The notes under the pieces were generated by a model that saw nothing but the letters and a program-made list of their open reading frames with translations, did not search any database and was not told where the DNA came from. Both the position numbers and the translations under genes were made by a program. Shown here in pieces: positions 33,563 to 43,800 of a stretch of 64,000 bases of DNA (within the stretch, counting starts at the first letter, position 1; each line of letters begins with the position of its first letter). The stretch spans positions 10,179 to 74,178 of the forward strand of contig DAOUBX010000124.1 in NCBI GenBank assembly GCA_034432445.1, in the 5' to 3' direction. Origin of the DNA: JANWYQ01 sp034432445. Its GTDB lineage: Bacteria; Chloroflexota; Anaerolineae; JAAEKA01.

Positions 33563-35323
33563 ATGACTCCCACCACAGCAACCTTAGGTACTTACACCGC
33601 CCGGCGCTCCCTCCTGGCCTGGCTCACCATGGAGCGTATGGGCTATGGGCTGGCGCTGCTGATAGCGGCCGGCCTGCGCTTGACGGTCTTGGGCCAGCAG
33701 CCGTTCACCCCTGGCGAGGCGACGCAAGCCTGGACCGCCGTGGCGTGGACGCGTGGCCTGGAGACGCTGCCGCCCGCCGGCAGCAGCCCCCTCCTGCTCA
33801 GCCTGCACTATTTCACCTTCCTGTTGCTCGACGCCACCGAGGCCTGGGCGCGCTTTTGGCCTGCGCTGGCCGGTGCGTTGATGGTGCTGCTGCCTTGGGC
33901 TTTGCGCCGTGAGCTGGGCCGGCCGGCCGCGCTGACCGCGGCGCTTGTGCTGGCCATCTCCACCGTGCTCTCCTTTTGGAGCCGCAGCGCCACGGGCGAG
34001 AGCTTTGCCTTTGCTGCGACCCTGGCGCTGCTTGTTTGCCTGATTGGCATGCAACGGCCCGGCGGGCAGCGCTGGGCCGGCTGGGCTGCCGCGGCATTGG
34101 CTGTGCTGCTCATGTCGGCGCCGGTGGCCTATTCTGCGCTGCTGGCGCTGATCCCCTTGACCGTGATTGCGTGGCGCGGCCGGCAGGCTTTCGCCGCAAG
34201 CGAAGCAGCGCGGCCGGCGTGGCTACAAGCCGGGCTGGTCTTGCTCGTTTTGCTCATCCTAGGCTCCACGGCGTTTCTGACGCAGCCGTCGGGCCTGGCC
34301 GCGCTGGCCGACCTGCCGGCGGTCTGGCTGAACCAGTGGACCCAGGCCAGCGGCTACAGCCTGACCAGCCTGCTGCTGCAGCTCGTGCTCGACGAGGCGT
34401 TCCTCCTGGTGGTGGGCATTGCCGGGCTGGCCGTGGGGCTTTGGCGCCGCCACCCCTTGGCCCCTGGGCTGGGGGCCTGGCTGTTGGTTGGCCTGCTCGT
34501 GCTGTTGCGCCCCGGCCGCAGCCCTGCCGACCTCGGGGTGTTGGCCGTGCCCTTGGCCCTGCTGGGTGGCCTGGCTCTGTCCGAGTTTGCCTCCTATTTT
34601 CGGCGTACGGTCGTGCGCAGCCAGCCCTGGGAAGGATTTGTGCTCTTCCTCGTTGGCGTCGCGCTGCTGGGCTTCACCGCCATTTGGCTGGCCGACTACG
34701 CCGGCTCCAACCAGGCCGCAACAGACAGGGGCTTTCTCTGGTACGCCTTGTTAGGCATCGGCCTGCTGCTGGCCCTGCTTATCTTCTATGCCCTGTGGTT
34801 CGGCCGCGCGGTCACGCTGGCCACGGCGACGCTGCTCCTGTTGTTGGCCCTGCTCTTGCCCAGCCTGCGCGCCGCCTGGGAGATGACGCACAACGTGGAT
34901 GGGCTGCGCTGGGGGTCCCTGCTGCACACCACGGGCGCCGCCGATGGCCCCAACCTGCCCCCCTTCCTGGCCCAGCTCACGGCGCAAGACCGGCCCTACG
35001 GCGGCGACCTGCGCGATCTGGCTGTGTCCTTAGTCGCCCCACCGGGCACCCCGCCCTCGCCGCTCCTGCGCTGGTATCTGCGCGACGCCAAGGTGACCGA
35101 GGTTCCGGGCGCAAGCGAGAACAGCCGCATCATCGTCGCCCTGGCCGACGCGCCCCTGCCCCTCAGCGACGCCTACAGCGGCCGCAGCTTTCGTCTCGCT
35201 CAAAGCTGGACGCCCGTCGGCTTGAAAGGCGGCGCGCTGTGGCGTTGGCTGATCTTTGGTCACTACGGCCAACCGTTGCAACAAGAGCGCGCCGTCGTGT
35301 GGGTGCGTCAGACCGGCCAGTAG
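33563..35323 (+). CDS. GT39/PMT-like integral membrane glycosyltransferase
   Basis: A 586-aa protein with roughly a dozen hydrophobic helices. LRLTVLGQQPFTPGEATQAW corresponds to the first periplasmic loop of GT39/ArnT-like enzymes, where an acidic residue (Glu here) acts in catalysis, and LLLDATEAWARFWPALAGAL, FWSRSATGESFAFAA are family-like. The C-terminal part (WEMTHNVDGLRWG, SPLLRWYLRDAKVTEVPG) is soluble, as in Agl23-type proteins. It is the third member of the envelope glycosylation block. The exact donor and acceptor cannot be told. Confidence 0.75.
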   Translation: MTPTTATLGTYTARRSLLAWLTMERMGYGLALLIAAGLRLTVLGQQPFTPGEATQAWTAVAWTRGLETLPPAGSSPLLLSLHYFTFLLLDATEAWARFWPALAGALMVLLPWALRRELGRPAALTAALVLAISTVLSFWSRSATGESFAFAATLALLVCLIGMQRPGGQRWAGWAAAALAVLLMSAPVAYSALLALIPLTVIAWRGRQAFAASEAARPAWLQAGLVLLVLLILGSTAFLTQPSGLAALADLPAVWLNQWTQASGYSLTSLLLQLVLDEAFLLVVGIAGLAVGLWRRHPLAPGLGAWLLVGLLVLLRPGRSPADLGVLAVPLALLGGLALSEFASYFRRTVVRSQPWEGFVLFLVGVALLGFTAIWLADYAGSNQAATDRGFLWYALLGIGLLLALLIFYALWFGRAVTLATATLLLLLALLLPSLRAAWEMTHNVDGLRWGSLLHTTGAADGPNLPPFLAQLTAQDRPYGGDLRDLAVSLVAPPGTPPSPLLRWYLRDAKVTEVPGASENSRIIVALADAPLPLSDAYSGRSFRLAQSWTPVGLKGGALWRWLIFGHYGQPLQQERAVVWVRQTGQ

Positions 35324-35435
35324 CGCCAACGCATCACCCGGAGAACAGGATGCCCGGTCGAGCTGTTCTGCCAGCTCTGGCGGTTCACGCTCCACCTGCT
35401 TTCCGTGCCTTCAGTTCAATCGACAATCAACAACC

Positions 35436-38400
35436 ATGAACGACACGTTACGTCAACCCGAAATCCCGCAGACCCAAGACCCGTCAGCCGAGCCGAGCTG
35501 GCTCGACCGCTCGCTGGCCACCCTTTTCACCTGGAACGTCGAAAAGATCGCCTGGCTGGTGCTGCTGGCCGTGGCGCTCGTGATCCGCCTGGTGGACATC
35601 GGGGCGCGCACGGCCAGCCATGACGAAAGCGAACACGCCTGGTTCGCCTATAACCTGTTCGCCGGCAAGGGCTATGAACACAACCCCATCTACCATGGGC
35701 CGTTCATCTACCACGTCATGGCCCTGTTTTACCTGCTCTTCGGCGACGGCGACGTCACAGCGCGCGTGCCTACGGCGCTCTTTGGTTTCGGCATCGTGGC
35801 GCTGATGTGGCCGGCGCGGCGCTGGCTGGGCAAATACGGCGCCTTCTTTGCCGCGCTGCTGATCACCTTCTCGCCTGCGCTGTTGCACTATTCCCGCCAC
35901 ACCCGCCACGACATCTACGAGATCTTCTGGGCGCTTGCATTCATCATCTGCACGTTCCGCTACCTGGAGTACGACGCGCAACGGCCAGCCAAGTGGCTGT
36001 ATCTGATCGCCGCCGGCCTTTCGTTGGCGCTGGCCAGCAAAGAGGATGCGTTCATCCACGGCGCGCTGCTGGGCGGCTTTCTGGTGCTCTTCATCGCCTA
36101 TCGCTGGCTACTCTGGCGGCTCAACCCCGATCACCCGGCCGAGGAGCGCGAGGCGCCGCTGAGCGGCGCGCGCCCGCGGGACTGGGCCGTGCTGGCCGGC
36201 ATCCTGGCGCTCTCGCTGGTCGGCGCGCTCTTCGTGCGCCTCACCGGCCTGACCAGCGGCACCTACAACAGCAGCGGCGCGGCCGGCGCGCTGCAGACTG
36301 TGCTCCGCCTGCTGCCGATGATTGCGCCGCCGGCCGCGGCGGTCGGCCTGGCGGTCTGGTACATCCGCAAGCGGGAGGCCACAGCGGATGCACCTCTGAC
36401 CTTCAGCTCCGCCACCGACGTCGCCGTGCTGCTGGCGACACTGATCCTGCCCTGGGCATCGCCACTGTTCATCCGCCTGCTGGGCTACGATCCGCTGGAC
36501 TACAACTTCCCCGGCGGCATCCTCAGCTCACTGTCGGTGGTGCTGGCGGTCGCAGGCATGGCCGCAGCGATCGGTATCCTATGGAACCGCCGGCGCTGGC
36601 TGATCGCCGCCGGCATCTTCTATGCCATCTTCATCATTCTCTTCACGACCTTCTTCACCAACGGCAAGGGCTGGGCTACGGGGCTGGTAGGCTCGCTGGG
36701 CTACTGGCTGTCGCAACAGGGCGTGGCGCGCGGCTCGCAGCCCTGGTACTACTACGCCTTGATCACGCCCCTCTACGAGTTCCTGCCCATCCTGCTCACC
36801 ATCCCGGTGCTGTGGCGCGCCTTCATGCGTCGCAACCTCACCAGCCTGGTGTTGCTTGCGCTCGTGGTGGCGTTCTCGGCCGGCGCCCTCATCGCCAACG
36901 CAGCCATGCGCAGCGATCCGGCGTCGCTGCCAAGCGGTCTGCACAAGACGCTGGCCCATGGCGCCGTGATGCTCGCCATCCTAGCGACAGCTTGGGGCGG
37001 CTTGATCCGCTTCCCCGGCCGCCGGCAGGCCTTTCTGGCCTTCTTGCCCATGTTCGTCGTCGGCAGTTGGGGCATCTACTCCTGGGCCGGCGAGAAAATG
37101 CCCTGGCTGGTGGCCAGCATTACCCTGCCGATGTGCATCGCCGGCGGTTGGTGGCTGGGGCAGGTGGTAGAGCGCGTGGACTGGGCGGCCGTGCGCGCCA
37201 AGGGCGGCGTCTGGATCGCCGTGCTGGTGCTGCCGCTGCTGGCGGCTCTCGCCGCCCTGTTGGGCAGCCGGCCGTTCCAGGACCGCACGATTGCCGGCCT
37301 CAGCGAGACCAGCCAATGGTTTGGCGCGCTGCTTGTCGCCGCCGTTGCCCTTGCCCTGATCGTCTGGCTGGGGCAGCGGCTGGGCTGGCCCAACACGCGG
37401 CGTATCATCGGCCTGACGCTTACCGCGCTGTTGGGAATCTGGATGCTGCGCACCACCTACATGCTCAACTTCATCAACTATGACTTCGTGAGCGAGTACC
37501 TGTTCTATGCCCACGCCTCACCCGACCCCAAGATGGTCATGCGCAACCTGGCGGATATGAGCCGACGCACCGTGGGCGACAAACAGCTCAAGATCGCCTA
37601 CGACGACGACTCCTCGTGGCCGTTCAACTGGTATCTGCGCGACTGGCCGAACGCCGTCTACTTCGGCGCCAACCCCACGCGGGAGGTCATGCAGGACGCG
37701 CCGGCCGTGCTGGTGGGCGACAAGAACCTCGACAAAGCCCGCCCTTACCTGCAACGCGACTACTACGAGTTCCGCCACCGGCTGATCTGGTGGCCAGACG
37801 AGAGCTACAAGAGCGTCACCTGGGAGAAGATCAAAGCCGGCATCACCGATCCCATCAAGCGCAAGGAGTTCCTGGACGCCGTGCTGTGGCGCGAATACCG
37901 CACGCCGATGTCGGAATGGCCGTTGGTGCATCGTTTCAGCTTGTTTGTGCGCAAGGACGTCGCCAACCAACTGTGGGACTTCGGCGCGCAGCCGGCCACT
38001 GCGCCGGCCTTTGTCGATCCCTACGAAAAAGGGCTGCGCCAGATAGCCGCCTATCAGACCATCGGCAGCGGCCCAGGCGCGGCGCCCGGCCTGCTCAACC
38101 TGCCGCGCAACGTCGCCGTTAGTGACGACGGCGCATTCCTCGTAGCCGACAGCGGCAACCATCGTATTCAGGTGTTCGCTCCTGACGGCAGCCTCGTCAC
38201 CCAATGGGGCAGCTCCTGCGAACTGTACACCGCTGACCTGCCGGGCTGTGTCGATCCCGACGGGGCCGGCCCGCTGGAACTGGGCGACGGCCAGATGCGC
38301 GAGCCGTGGGGCATTGCCGTCGGGCCGCAAGGCAACATCTATGTCGCCGACACATGGAACCATCGCATCCTGGTGTTCGACCGCGCGGCCAAGCAGCTGG

Positions 38401-39023
38401 CCAAATGGGGCACGTTTGCTACGACCAACGGCGAAGCTGTCGGCGGAGAAAGCGCCTTCTGGGGCCCGCGCGGGCTGGCCATCGATGGGGCCGGCAACGT
38501 CTTCGTGGCCGACACCGGCAACAAGCGCATTCAGGTCTTCGACGCTGCGGGCGCGTTCCTGGGCCAGTTCGGCGGCGGAGGCGTGGTCGAAGGGCGCTTC
38601 GACGAGCCGGTCGGACTGGCGCTGATCCCGCGCCCCAATGGTGAGCCCGGCGGCACGCTGTTCGTGGCCGACACGTGGAACCGCCGTGTGCAGAAGTTCG
38701 AGGTCACGTTTGATGAATTCGCCGAAGGCGCGCCCAGCTTCACCTTCCTCAAAGAGTGGCCCATCGAGGGCTGGTCGAGCCAAAGCATCGTCAACAAGCC
38801 GTTCCTGGCTACAGACGGCAGCCGGTTGTACGTCACCGATCCGGAGAACTGGCGCGTGCTGGTCTTCGACCCGGACGGCAACTTCAAAGCCACCTTTGGC
38901 AGCTATGGCAGCGACACGCAAAGCTTTGCGCTGCCGGTAGGCATTGCCGTTACGCCCAATGGCGACGTAGCGGTCGTGGACTCCGACAACCACCGCCTGC
39001 TGGTGTTCCCGCCGGTGGACTAG
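35436..39023 (+). CDS. Agl23-like membrane glycosyltransferase fused to NHL-repeat propeller
   Basis: A 1195-aa protein. The N-terminal 620 residues are a polytopic GT39/Agl23-like (TIGR03663-type) domain: ARTASHDESEHAWFAYNLF with the catalytic-type Asp-Glu pair, YEHNPIYHGPFIYHVMALFY, HYSRHTRHDIYEIFWALAFI and KEDAFIHGALLG are highly characteristic. A soluble domain follows (AYDDDSSWPFNWYLRDWPNA). From about residue 870 there are five NHL repeats (NVAVSDDGAFLVADSGNHRI, IYVADTWNHRILVFD, VFVADTGNKRIQVFD, LFVADTWNRRVQKFE, VAVVDSDNHRLLVFP), a propeller expected outside the membrane. The ATG at 35436 removes an upstream extension that overlaps the previous gene. Confidence 0.88.
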   Translation: MNDTLRQPEIPQTQDPSAEPSWLDRSLATLFTWNVEKIAWLVLLAVALVIRLVDIGARTASHDESEHAWFAYNLFAGKGYEHNPIYHGPFIYHVMALFYLLFGDGDVTARVPTALFGFGIVALMWPARRWLGKYGAFFAALLITFSPALLHYSRHTRHDIYEIFWALAFIICTFRYLEYDAQRPAKWLYLIAAGLSLALASKEDAFIHGALLGGFLVLFIAYRWLLWRLNPDHPAEEREAPLSGARPRDWAVLAGILALSLVGALFVRLTGLTSGTYNSSGAAGALQTVLRLLPMIAPPAAAVGLAVWYIRKREATADAPLTFSSATDVAVLLATLILPWASPLFIRLLGYDPLDYNFPGGILSSLSVVLAVAGMAAAIGILWNRRRWLIAAGIFYAIFIILFTTFFTNGKGWATGLVGSLGYWLSQQGVARGSQPWYYYALITPLYEFLPILLTIPVLWRAFMRRNLTSLVLLALVVAFSAGALIANAAMRSDPASLPSGLHKTLAHGAVMLAILATAWGGLIRFPGRRQAFLAFLPMFVVGSWGIYSWAGEKMPWLVASITLPMCIAGGWWLGQVVERVDWAAVRAKGGVWIAVLVLPLLAALAALLGSRPFQDRTIAGLSETSQWFGALLVAAVALALIVWLGQRLGWPNTRRIIGLTLTALLGIWMLRTTYMLNFINYDFVSEYLFYAHASPDPKMVMRNLADMSRRTVGDKQLKIAYDDDSSWPFNWYLRDWPNAVYFGANPTREVMQDAPAVLVGDKNLDKARPYLQRDYYEFRHRLIWWPDESYKSVTWEKIKAGITDPIKRKEFLDAVLWREYRTPMSEWPLVHRFSLFVRKDVANQLWDFGAQPATAPAFVDPYEKGLRQIAAYQTIGSGPGAAPGLLNLPRNVAVSDDGAFLVADSGNHRIQVFAPDGSLVTQWGSSCELYTADLPGCVDPDGAGPLELGDGQMREPWGIAVGPQGNIYVADTWNHRILVFDRAAKQLAKWGTFATTNGEAVGGESAFWGPRGLAIDGAGNVFVADTGNKRIQVFDAAGAFLGQFGGGGVVEGRFDEPVGLALIPRPNGEPGGTLFVADTWNRRVQKFEVTFDEFAEGAPSFTFLKEWPIEGWSSQSIVNKPFLATDGSRLYVTDPENWRVLVFDPDGNFKATFGSYGSDTQSFALPVGIAVTPNGDVAVVDSDNHRLLVFPPVD

Positions 39024-39054
39024 AGGCGCCTCGCCCGTTAGGAGGTAATCGACT

Positions 39055-40689
39055 GTGATCGCACTGCTCGCCAAGGAGCCGTTGCTGCTCCTGTTCCTCG
39101 TATCCGCGGTCGGCTATCTGATCGGCCGCATCAAAGTCAAGGGCATCAGCCTGGGCATCGCCGCCGTGCTCTTTGTGGGCCTGGCGGTCGGCGCGGTCGA
39201 CCCTGCGCTCAAGCTGCCGGCGATCATCTTCCAGATCGGCCTGGTCGTCTTCGTCTACACCATCGGCTTGAGCGCCGGCCCGGGCTTCTTTGCCTCGTTC
39301 AAGCGCGGCGGCTTGCGCGACAACCTCTTCGTGCTCGCCATGCTGATCTTCGCCGCAGCCGTGGCTATCGTCGGCCACCTGCTGCTGAACCAGGCCCCCA
39401 CCATCACCGCCGGAATGTACGCCGGCAGCCTGACCAACACGCCTGCGCTGGCCAGTGTCGTGGAGTCGGTATCTGCGGCTGCCTCGCCGGAGCTGCGCAA
39501 CACCGTCGCCGCCGAGCCGGTCGTCGGTTACTCGGTTGCGTACCCGATGGGCGTGTTGGGGCCGATCCTGATGCTCTTCCTCCTGCAGAAGCTGTGGCGC
39601 ATCGACTACCGCCGCGACGCCGAGCGCGTGCGCGGGGTGCACCTAGTCGAGCAGGAGATCTACAACCGCACGGCGCGGGTCACGAACCCGGCAGTCACCG
39701 GTGTGCCGTTGGATCAGCTCGTGCGGCAGCAGGGGTGGGACGTCGTCTTCACGCGCATCAAGCGCGATGGACAGCTATTCCTGGCCGACGGCAGCACCCG
39801 CCTGGCAGCCGGCGACCTCGTGAGCCTGATCGGCACACCAGAGGCCGTGGACAAGGTCTTGGCGGCCCTGGGCCAGCTCTCCTCCGAGCACCTGGAGTAC
39901 GACCGCAGCGAGTACGACTTTCGCCGTGTCTTCGTCTCCAACGAAAAGCTGGCCGGCCGCCGGCTGGGCGACCTCGACCTGGTCCGGCAGTACGGTGCAT
40001 TGGTCACCCGCGTGCGCCGCGGCGACATCGACTTCCTGGCCCACGGCAACACCGTGATCGAGCTGGGCGATCGGGTGCGCATCGTGGCCCCCCGCGCCAA
40101 CATGAAGGCCATCAGCGAGCTCTTCGGCGACTCTTACAAGCACCTGAGCGAGATCAACCTGCTCTCCTTTGGCCTGGGCCTGACCCTGGGGCTGCTCGTT
40201 GGGCTGATCCCTATCCCCTTCTTCGGCGGCATCACCCTCAAGCTGGGCCTGGCGGGCGGGCCGCTCGTGGTGGGTCTGATCCTGGGCGCGCTGCGTCGCA
40301 CCGGCCCGGTGCTCTGGACTCTCCCATATAGCGCCAATCTAACGCTGCGCCAGTTCGGCTTGACGCTGCTGCTGGCGGCCATCGGCGTGAACGCCGGCCG
40401 CACCTTTGTCGAAACGCTGGGGCAGGGCGGTGGTGTGCAGCTCTTCCTGGCCGGCGCCGCTGTCAGCGTCAGCACTGCGCTGCTAGCCTTGCTGATCGGC
40501 TACCGGCTGCTCAAGATCCCCTTTGGCGTGTTGACGGGCATGCTGGCCGGCTTGCACACGCAGCCGGCAGTGCTGGGTTTCGCCACCGAACAATCGGAAA
40601 ACGAGCTTCCCAACGTTGGCTATGCCTTGGTGTTCCCGATCGCAACCATCGGCAAGATCATCATCGCCCAGCTCTTGCTGCGGCTTTAG
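39055..40689 (+). CDS. AspT/YidE-family transporter with TrkA-C (RCK_C) domains
   Basis: A 544-aa carrier of the aspartate:alanine exchanger type. Membrane domains at about 1-185 and 360-544 contain the repeated signatures VVFVYTIGLSAGPGFFASF and GLTLLLAAIGVNAGRTFVET, and GMYAGSLTNTPALASV mirrored by GMLAGLHTQPAVLGFA. Between them lie two TrkA-C regulatory domains (FTRIKRDGQLFLADGSTRLA, VTRVRRGDIDFLAHGNTVIE). The GTG follows a strong AGGAGGT site. Probably exchanges small carboxylates or amino acids; substrate unknown. It faces the protease gene tail to tail. Confidence 0.88.
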   Translation: MIALLAKEPLLLLFLVSAVGYLIGRIKVKGISLGIAAVLFVGLAVGAVDPALKLPAIIFQIGLVVFVYTIGLSAGPGFFASFKRGGLRDNLFVLAMLIFAAAVAIVGHLLLNQAPTITAGMYAGSLTNTPALASVVESVSAAASPELRNTVAAEPVVGYSVAYPMGVLGPILMLFLLQKLWRIDYRRDAERVRGVHLVEQEIYNRTARVTNPAVTGVPLDQLVRQQGWDVVFTRIKRDGQLFLADGSTRLAAGDLVSLIGTPEAVDKVLAALGQLSSEHLEYDRSEYDFRRVFVSNEKLAGRRLGDLDLVRQYGALVTRVRRGDIDFLAHGNTVIELGDRVRIVAPRANMKAISELFGDSYKHLSEINLLSFGLGLTLGLLVGLIPIPFFGGITLKLGLAGGPLVVGLILGALRRTGPVLWTLPYSANLTLRQFGLTLLLAAIGVNAGRTFVETLGQGGGVQLFLAGAAVSVSTALLALLIGYRLLKIPFGVLTGMLAGLHTQPAVLGFATEQSENELPNVGYALVFPIATIGKIIIAQLLLRL

Positions 40690-40721
40690 CGCCCCGCAGA
40701 GGCGTGCGCTGCCGACGCTTG

Positions 40722-40792
40722 GACGACTGAAGTCGTCACTACGAAGAGGCTGCTCGTATGGCCGGCGCCCGGGTAGTGGCGACTTCAGTCGC
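40722..40792. repeat. Pair of CTGAAG/CTTCAG hairpins between convergent genes
   Basis: GACGACT-GA-AGTCGTC (40722-40737) and GCGACT-TC-AGTCGC (40779-40792) are each self-complementary and also inverted copies of one another. The first is followed by ACTACGAAG as at 4741-4752. They lie in the 111-base gap between convergent genes and may serve as a two-way terminator. Confidence 0.5.
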
Positions 40793-40800
40793 TCTGCGGA

Positions 40801-43800
40801 TCACTGCATCGTGCGATACACGGTGTTGACCAGGAGCCGCTGGCCTTCAGCCGTCATGGTGGCCGGGCCGTCCTGGAAACCCCATAGCATCCACTGGCCG
40901 TTCTCCATGATCAGATTGGCGTACCGGTCGTCGTTGTCCTGCCGGCCGAAGACCAGGACGCCCGTCGGCTGGTTGCCGAGGAAGATATCCACGCGGGGGC
41001 TGGAGCGTTCGTAGAGCGTCATCCGTCGCACATCGCGCAGATCGAACTCGTAGGGGTAGCGCCAGATCGCGTCGGTCTGGTTCCCAGGTCGAATGGCCAC
41101 GCCGCTGCTGTGCGCGCCGTTGGCATAGCCGATGTCCAGCCCCAGCCGGCCGAAGAACGCGTAACCACCCTCGCCCAGCCCCAGCACAGGCCGCTTGTAG
41201 CGCAGGATGTGGCGCAGCGCCTCCTCGGTTCCCCAGCGGTTCAACGAACCCGTGTCCGGGCCAACGACGACCAACCGGTAGCGCTGCAGGTCAAGCGACG
41301 GCACGCTGTTGACATGGGCCAGATCGATCACCATGCCGTTGTCGTCGATCAACGCCTTGTAGCGTAGCGCAGTCTGAACGTCGTCGGCGTGCACGTACAG
41401 GGCGCGCGGCCGCAGGTGGAAGCTGACGTTCTTGAACAGGGTGAAGGGGCGTCCCAGCCGATCTTGGCCCACCGCCGCCCCACGCACGGCATAGGGCCCG
41501 GCCGCAAAGCCTTGCCAGAAGAAATTGGCATAGATGCCGTCGTCTTTCTTCCCATCGCCGTGCTGTCCGTCGTCCAGCAATGGGAGCGACACGGGCTCGC
41601 CGCCGCCGGGGCCAAAGATGTTGACCGTCACCAGCTGGTCGGGCAGCGGTCTGCCGGCCTGGCTGAGAAAGCCGATCAGGTGCACAGGGGCGCCAGTGGC
41701 CAGCTCGCGGGCCGGCGTGCCCACCAACAACTGGAAGCTCACCTCCGTCTTGGCGCTGGCCCAGAGCACGAATTCATTGTCCTTGCGGGTGTCTAGGTAC
41801 TCCAGCGCAACCCGCCAGACGCCCGGTGCGGGATCGGGGATGATGCACGTCTCGTGCGTAGGATCCGTGCGGCAGAACCTGTTCGTGTCAGGTCGTTGCG
41901 GATCATAGCGATACACGACGCCGTTCGGATCGGTCACGATCAGCCGCAGTCGGTTGTTGTACAGCGACCAGTTGACGGCCAGGGTCAGCCGCTTCAGGCC
42001 CTCCGGCACCTCCAACCGCCACGCGCGCGGCGCGCTGCCGTCGGTGCGGCCATGCTCCTGCAACAGCCGGCTCTCGCCCAGCATATCCTCGGCGATGGTC
42101 TTGTAGATGTCGCCCAGGCGGTTGGGCAGGGTCTGCGGCCAAGAGGCGTTGCCGCTGCCCGCAGCAGTCGCCGTGTCTTCGAGCGCTTTGGCCACGCCTT
42201 CCTCGGTGACCGCAAAGAAGTCGCCGCCGTTTTCCCCGGCAATGGTCTGCACCAGGGCATGGAAACCGGCGCTGGCCGGACCGACCGCAATGCCGTCGAT
42301 GATCGTGTTGGTCGGTTCGATGACGCCCCTGACAGCCGCGGTGTCGTACAGCGGATCGACGTTCTCCATGCCATCGGTCAGCAGCACGATGCGATCGGCG
42401 ACGCTGTAGTCGGCCGGAGCCGCAGTGACCTGCGCCTGGCCGGCCAGCAAGCCCTTGCCGATGGCCGTCATACCGCCCGGCGTGAACGCGTCCACGGCTG
42501 CCTTGGCCGCGTTCAGCTCCGGTGTCAGCGGGCTGTCGGACACCAGGGTGATCGGATAAGGGGTGGAGGCGTTGGTACTGAAGCCAACAACGGCGATGCG
42601 GTCAGCGGGCAACGACTGATCGATGAACAGGCGAGCGGCGTTCTTGGCCGCGGCCATCTTGTCGTACTCCGACATGCTGCCAGAGTGATCGACGACGATG
42701 GCCCGATCGGTGACCTCGCGCTCGGTGAAAAGGATGGCGCGCGTCTCCGTGTCCGCGCCGTAGCCATTCCATGTCACGGTCAGGTCGTATTTGCTGCCGG
42801 CGCTGTAGACGCCGGCCTGCGGCCGCACGTTCAGGAAGAAGCGATCGCCCACCGGCAAACCGCTGATTACTGCCGCGGCCGTGCCGCCTACCTGCACCTG
42901 GAAGTCAGCCGCAGTGGCGTCGGCCAGTGAGCTGGCGCCGCCGCTACTGGCGTTGGCCTCGAGCACCACCAAAACCACGTTGGGGTTGACCGGATCGCCG
43001 GCCTCAGCCACGTTGCCGGTCTGCGGGGAGACGATGTTCAGTTGGCGGAAATCGCCCGCCAGGCTATAGCGCTGAGCATTGCCGTTGGGCAGAGCAAAGC
43101 GGGTGACCGTGATCGTCCACACGCCTGGCGCCGGATTGGGTACCTGCACCTGCTCCACGTTGTTGAGCCGGTCCACGCCGCGGGTGGCAGGCAGCACATG
43201 GGTGGCACGCACAATGGGATCGGCGAGGCCGGTGTCCTGGTTGCTGGCGTTGAAGGTGCTGTTGTTGCGCGGCAACGCAGGCAACACCCAAGGTCGCCAG
43301 ATCGTGCCGTCCGGCGCCTGCAAGGTTAGGTCGAGGTCGTTGACCAACTGCGCGGCCTGGATGCCCAGCATCGGATTGCCCGGCTCGTCGTCCCACACCA
43401 GCGTGAATTTCAGCTCGGCGCGGCCAGGCGTCACCTGGACGGTGTAGGTGTCGGTGGGATCGGCCGGGCTGACCGTGCCTTCGACGAAGTTGCGGGCGCG
43501 AATAGCGGCCACGGCGCGACGGGCGTTGACCCGGCCGTAACCGGTCGACCAATCGGGGCCGGCGTGGAAGATCACCGGTTGACCGCTGTCGGGGTCGTTC
43601 CACCCATACTCGACGAAACCGGGTTGCGCCGGCTCGTGCACGAGGTCGGTGGCGGTCTGGATCAACAACGCCTTGATCGTGGAGTTGTATGGGCGGCCTG
43701 CGCTGGGATAGGTCTGGTGGAACTGCTCGGTCATCAAGGCTGCAATGCCGCTCACGGCCGGCGCGGCCATCGAGGTGCCACACTTCGAGACGTAGCCCTG

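Noticed and set aside
37518..39074. 518-codon minus-strand frame over the NHL repeats
   Set aside because: Reverse of clear NHL repeats; repetitive only because the + strand protein is.
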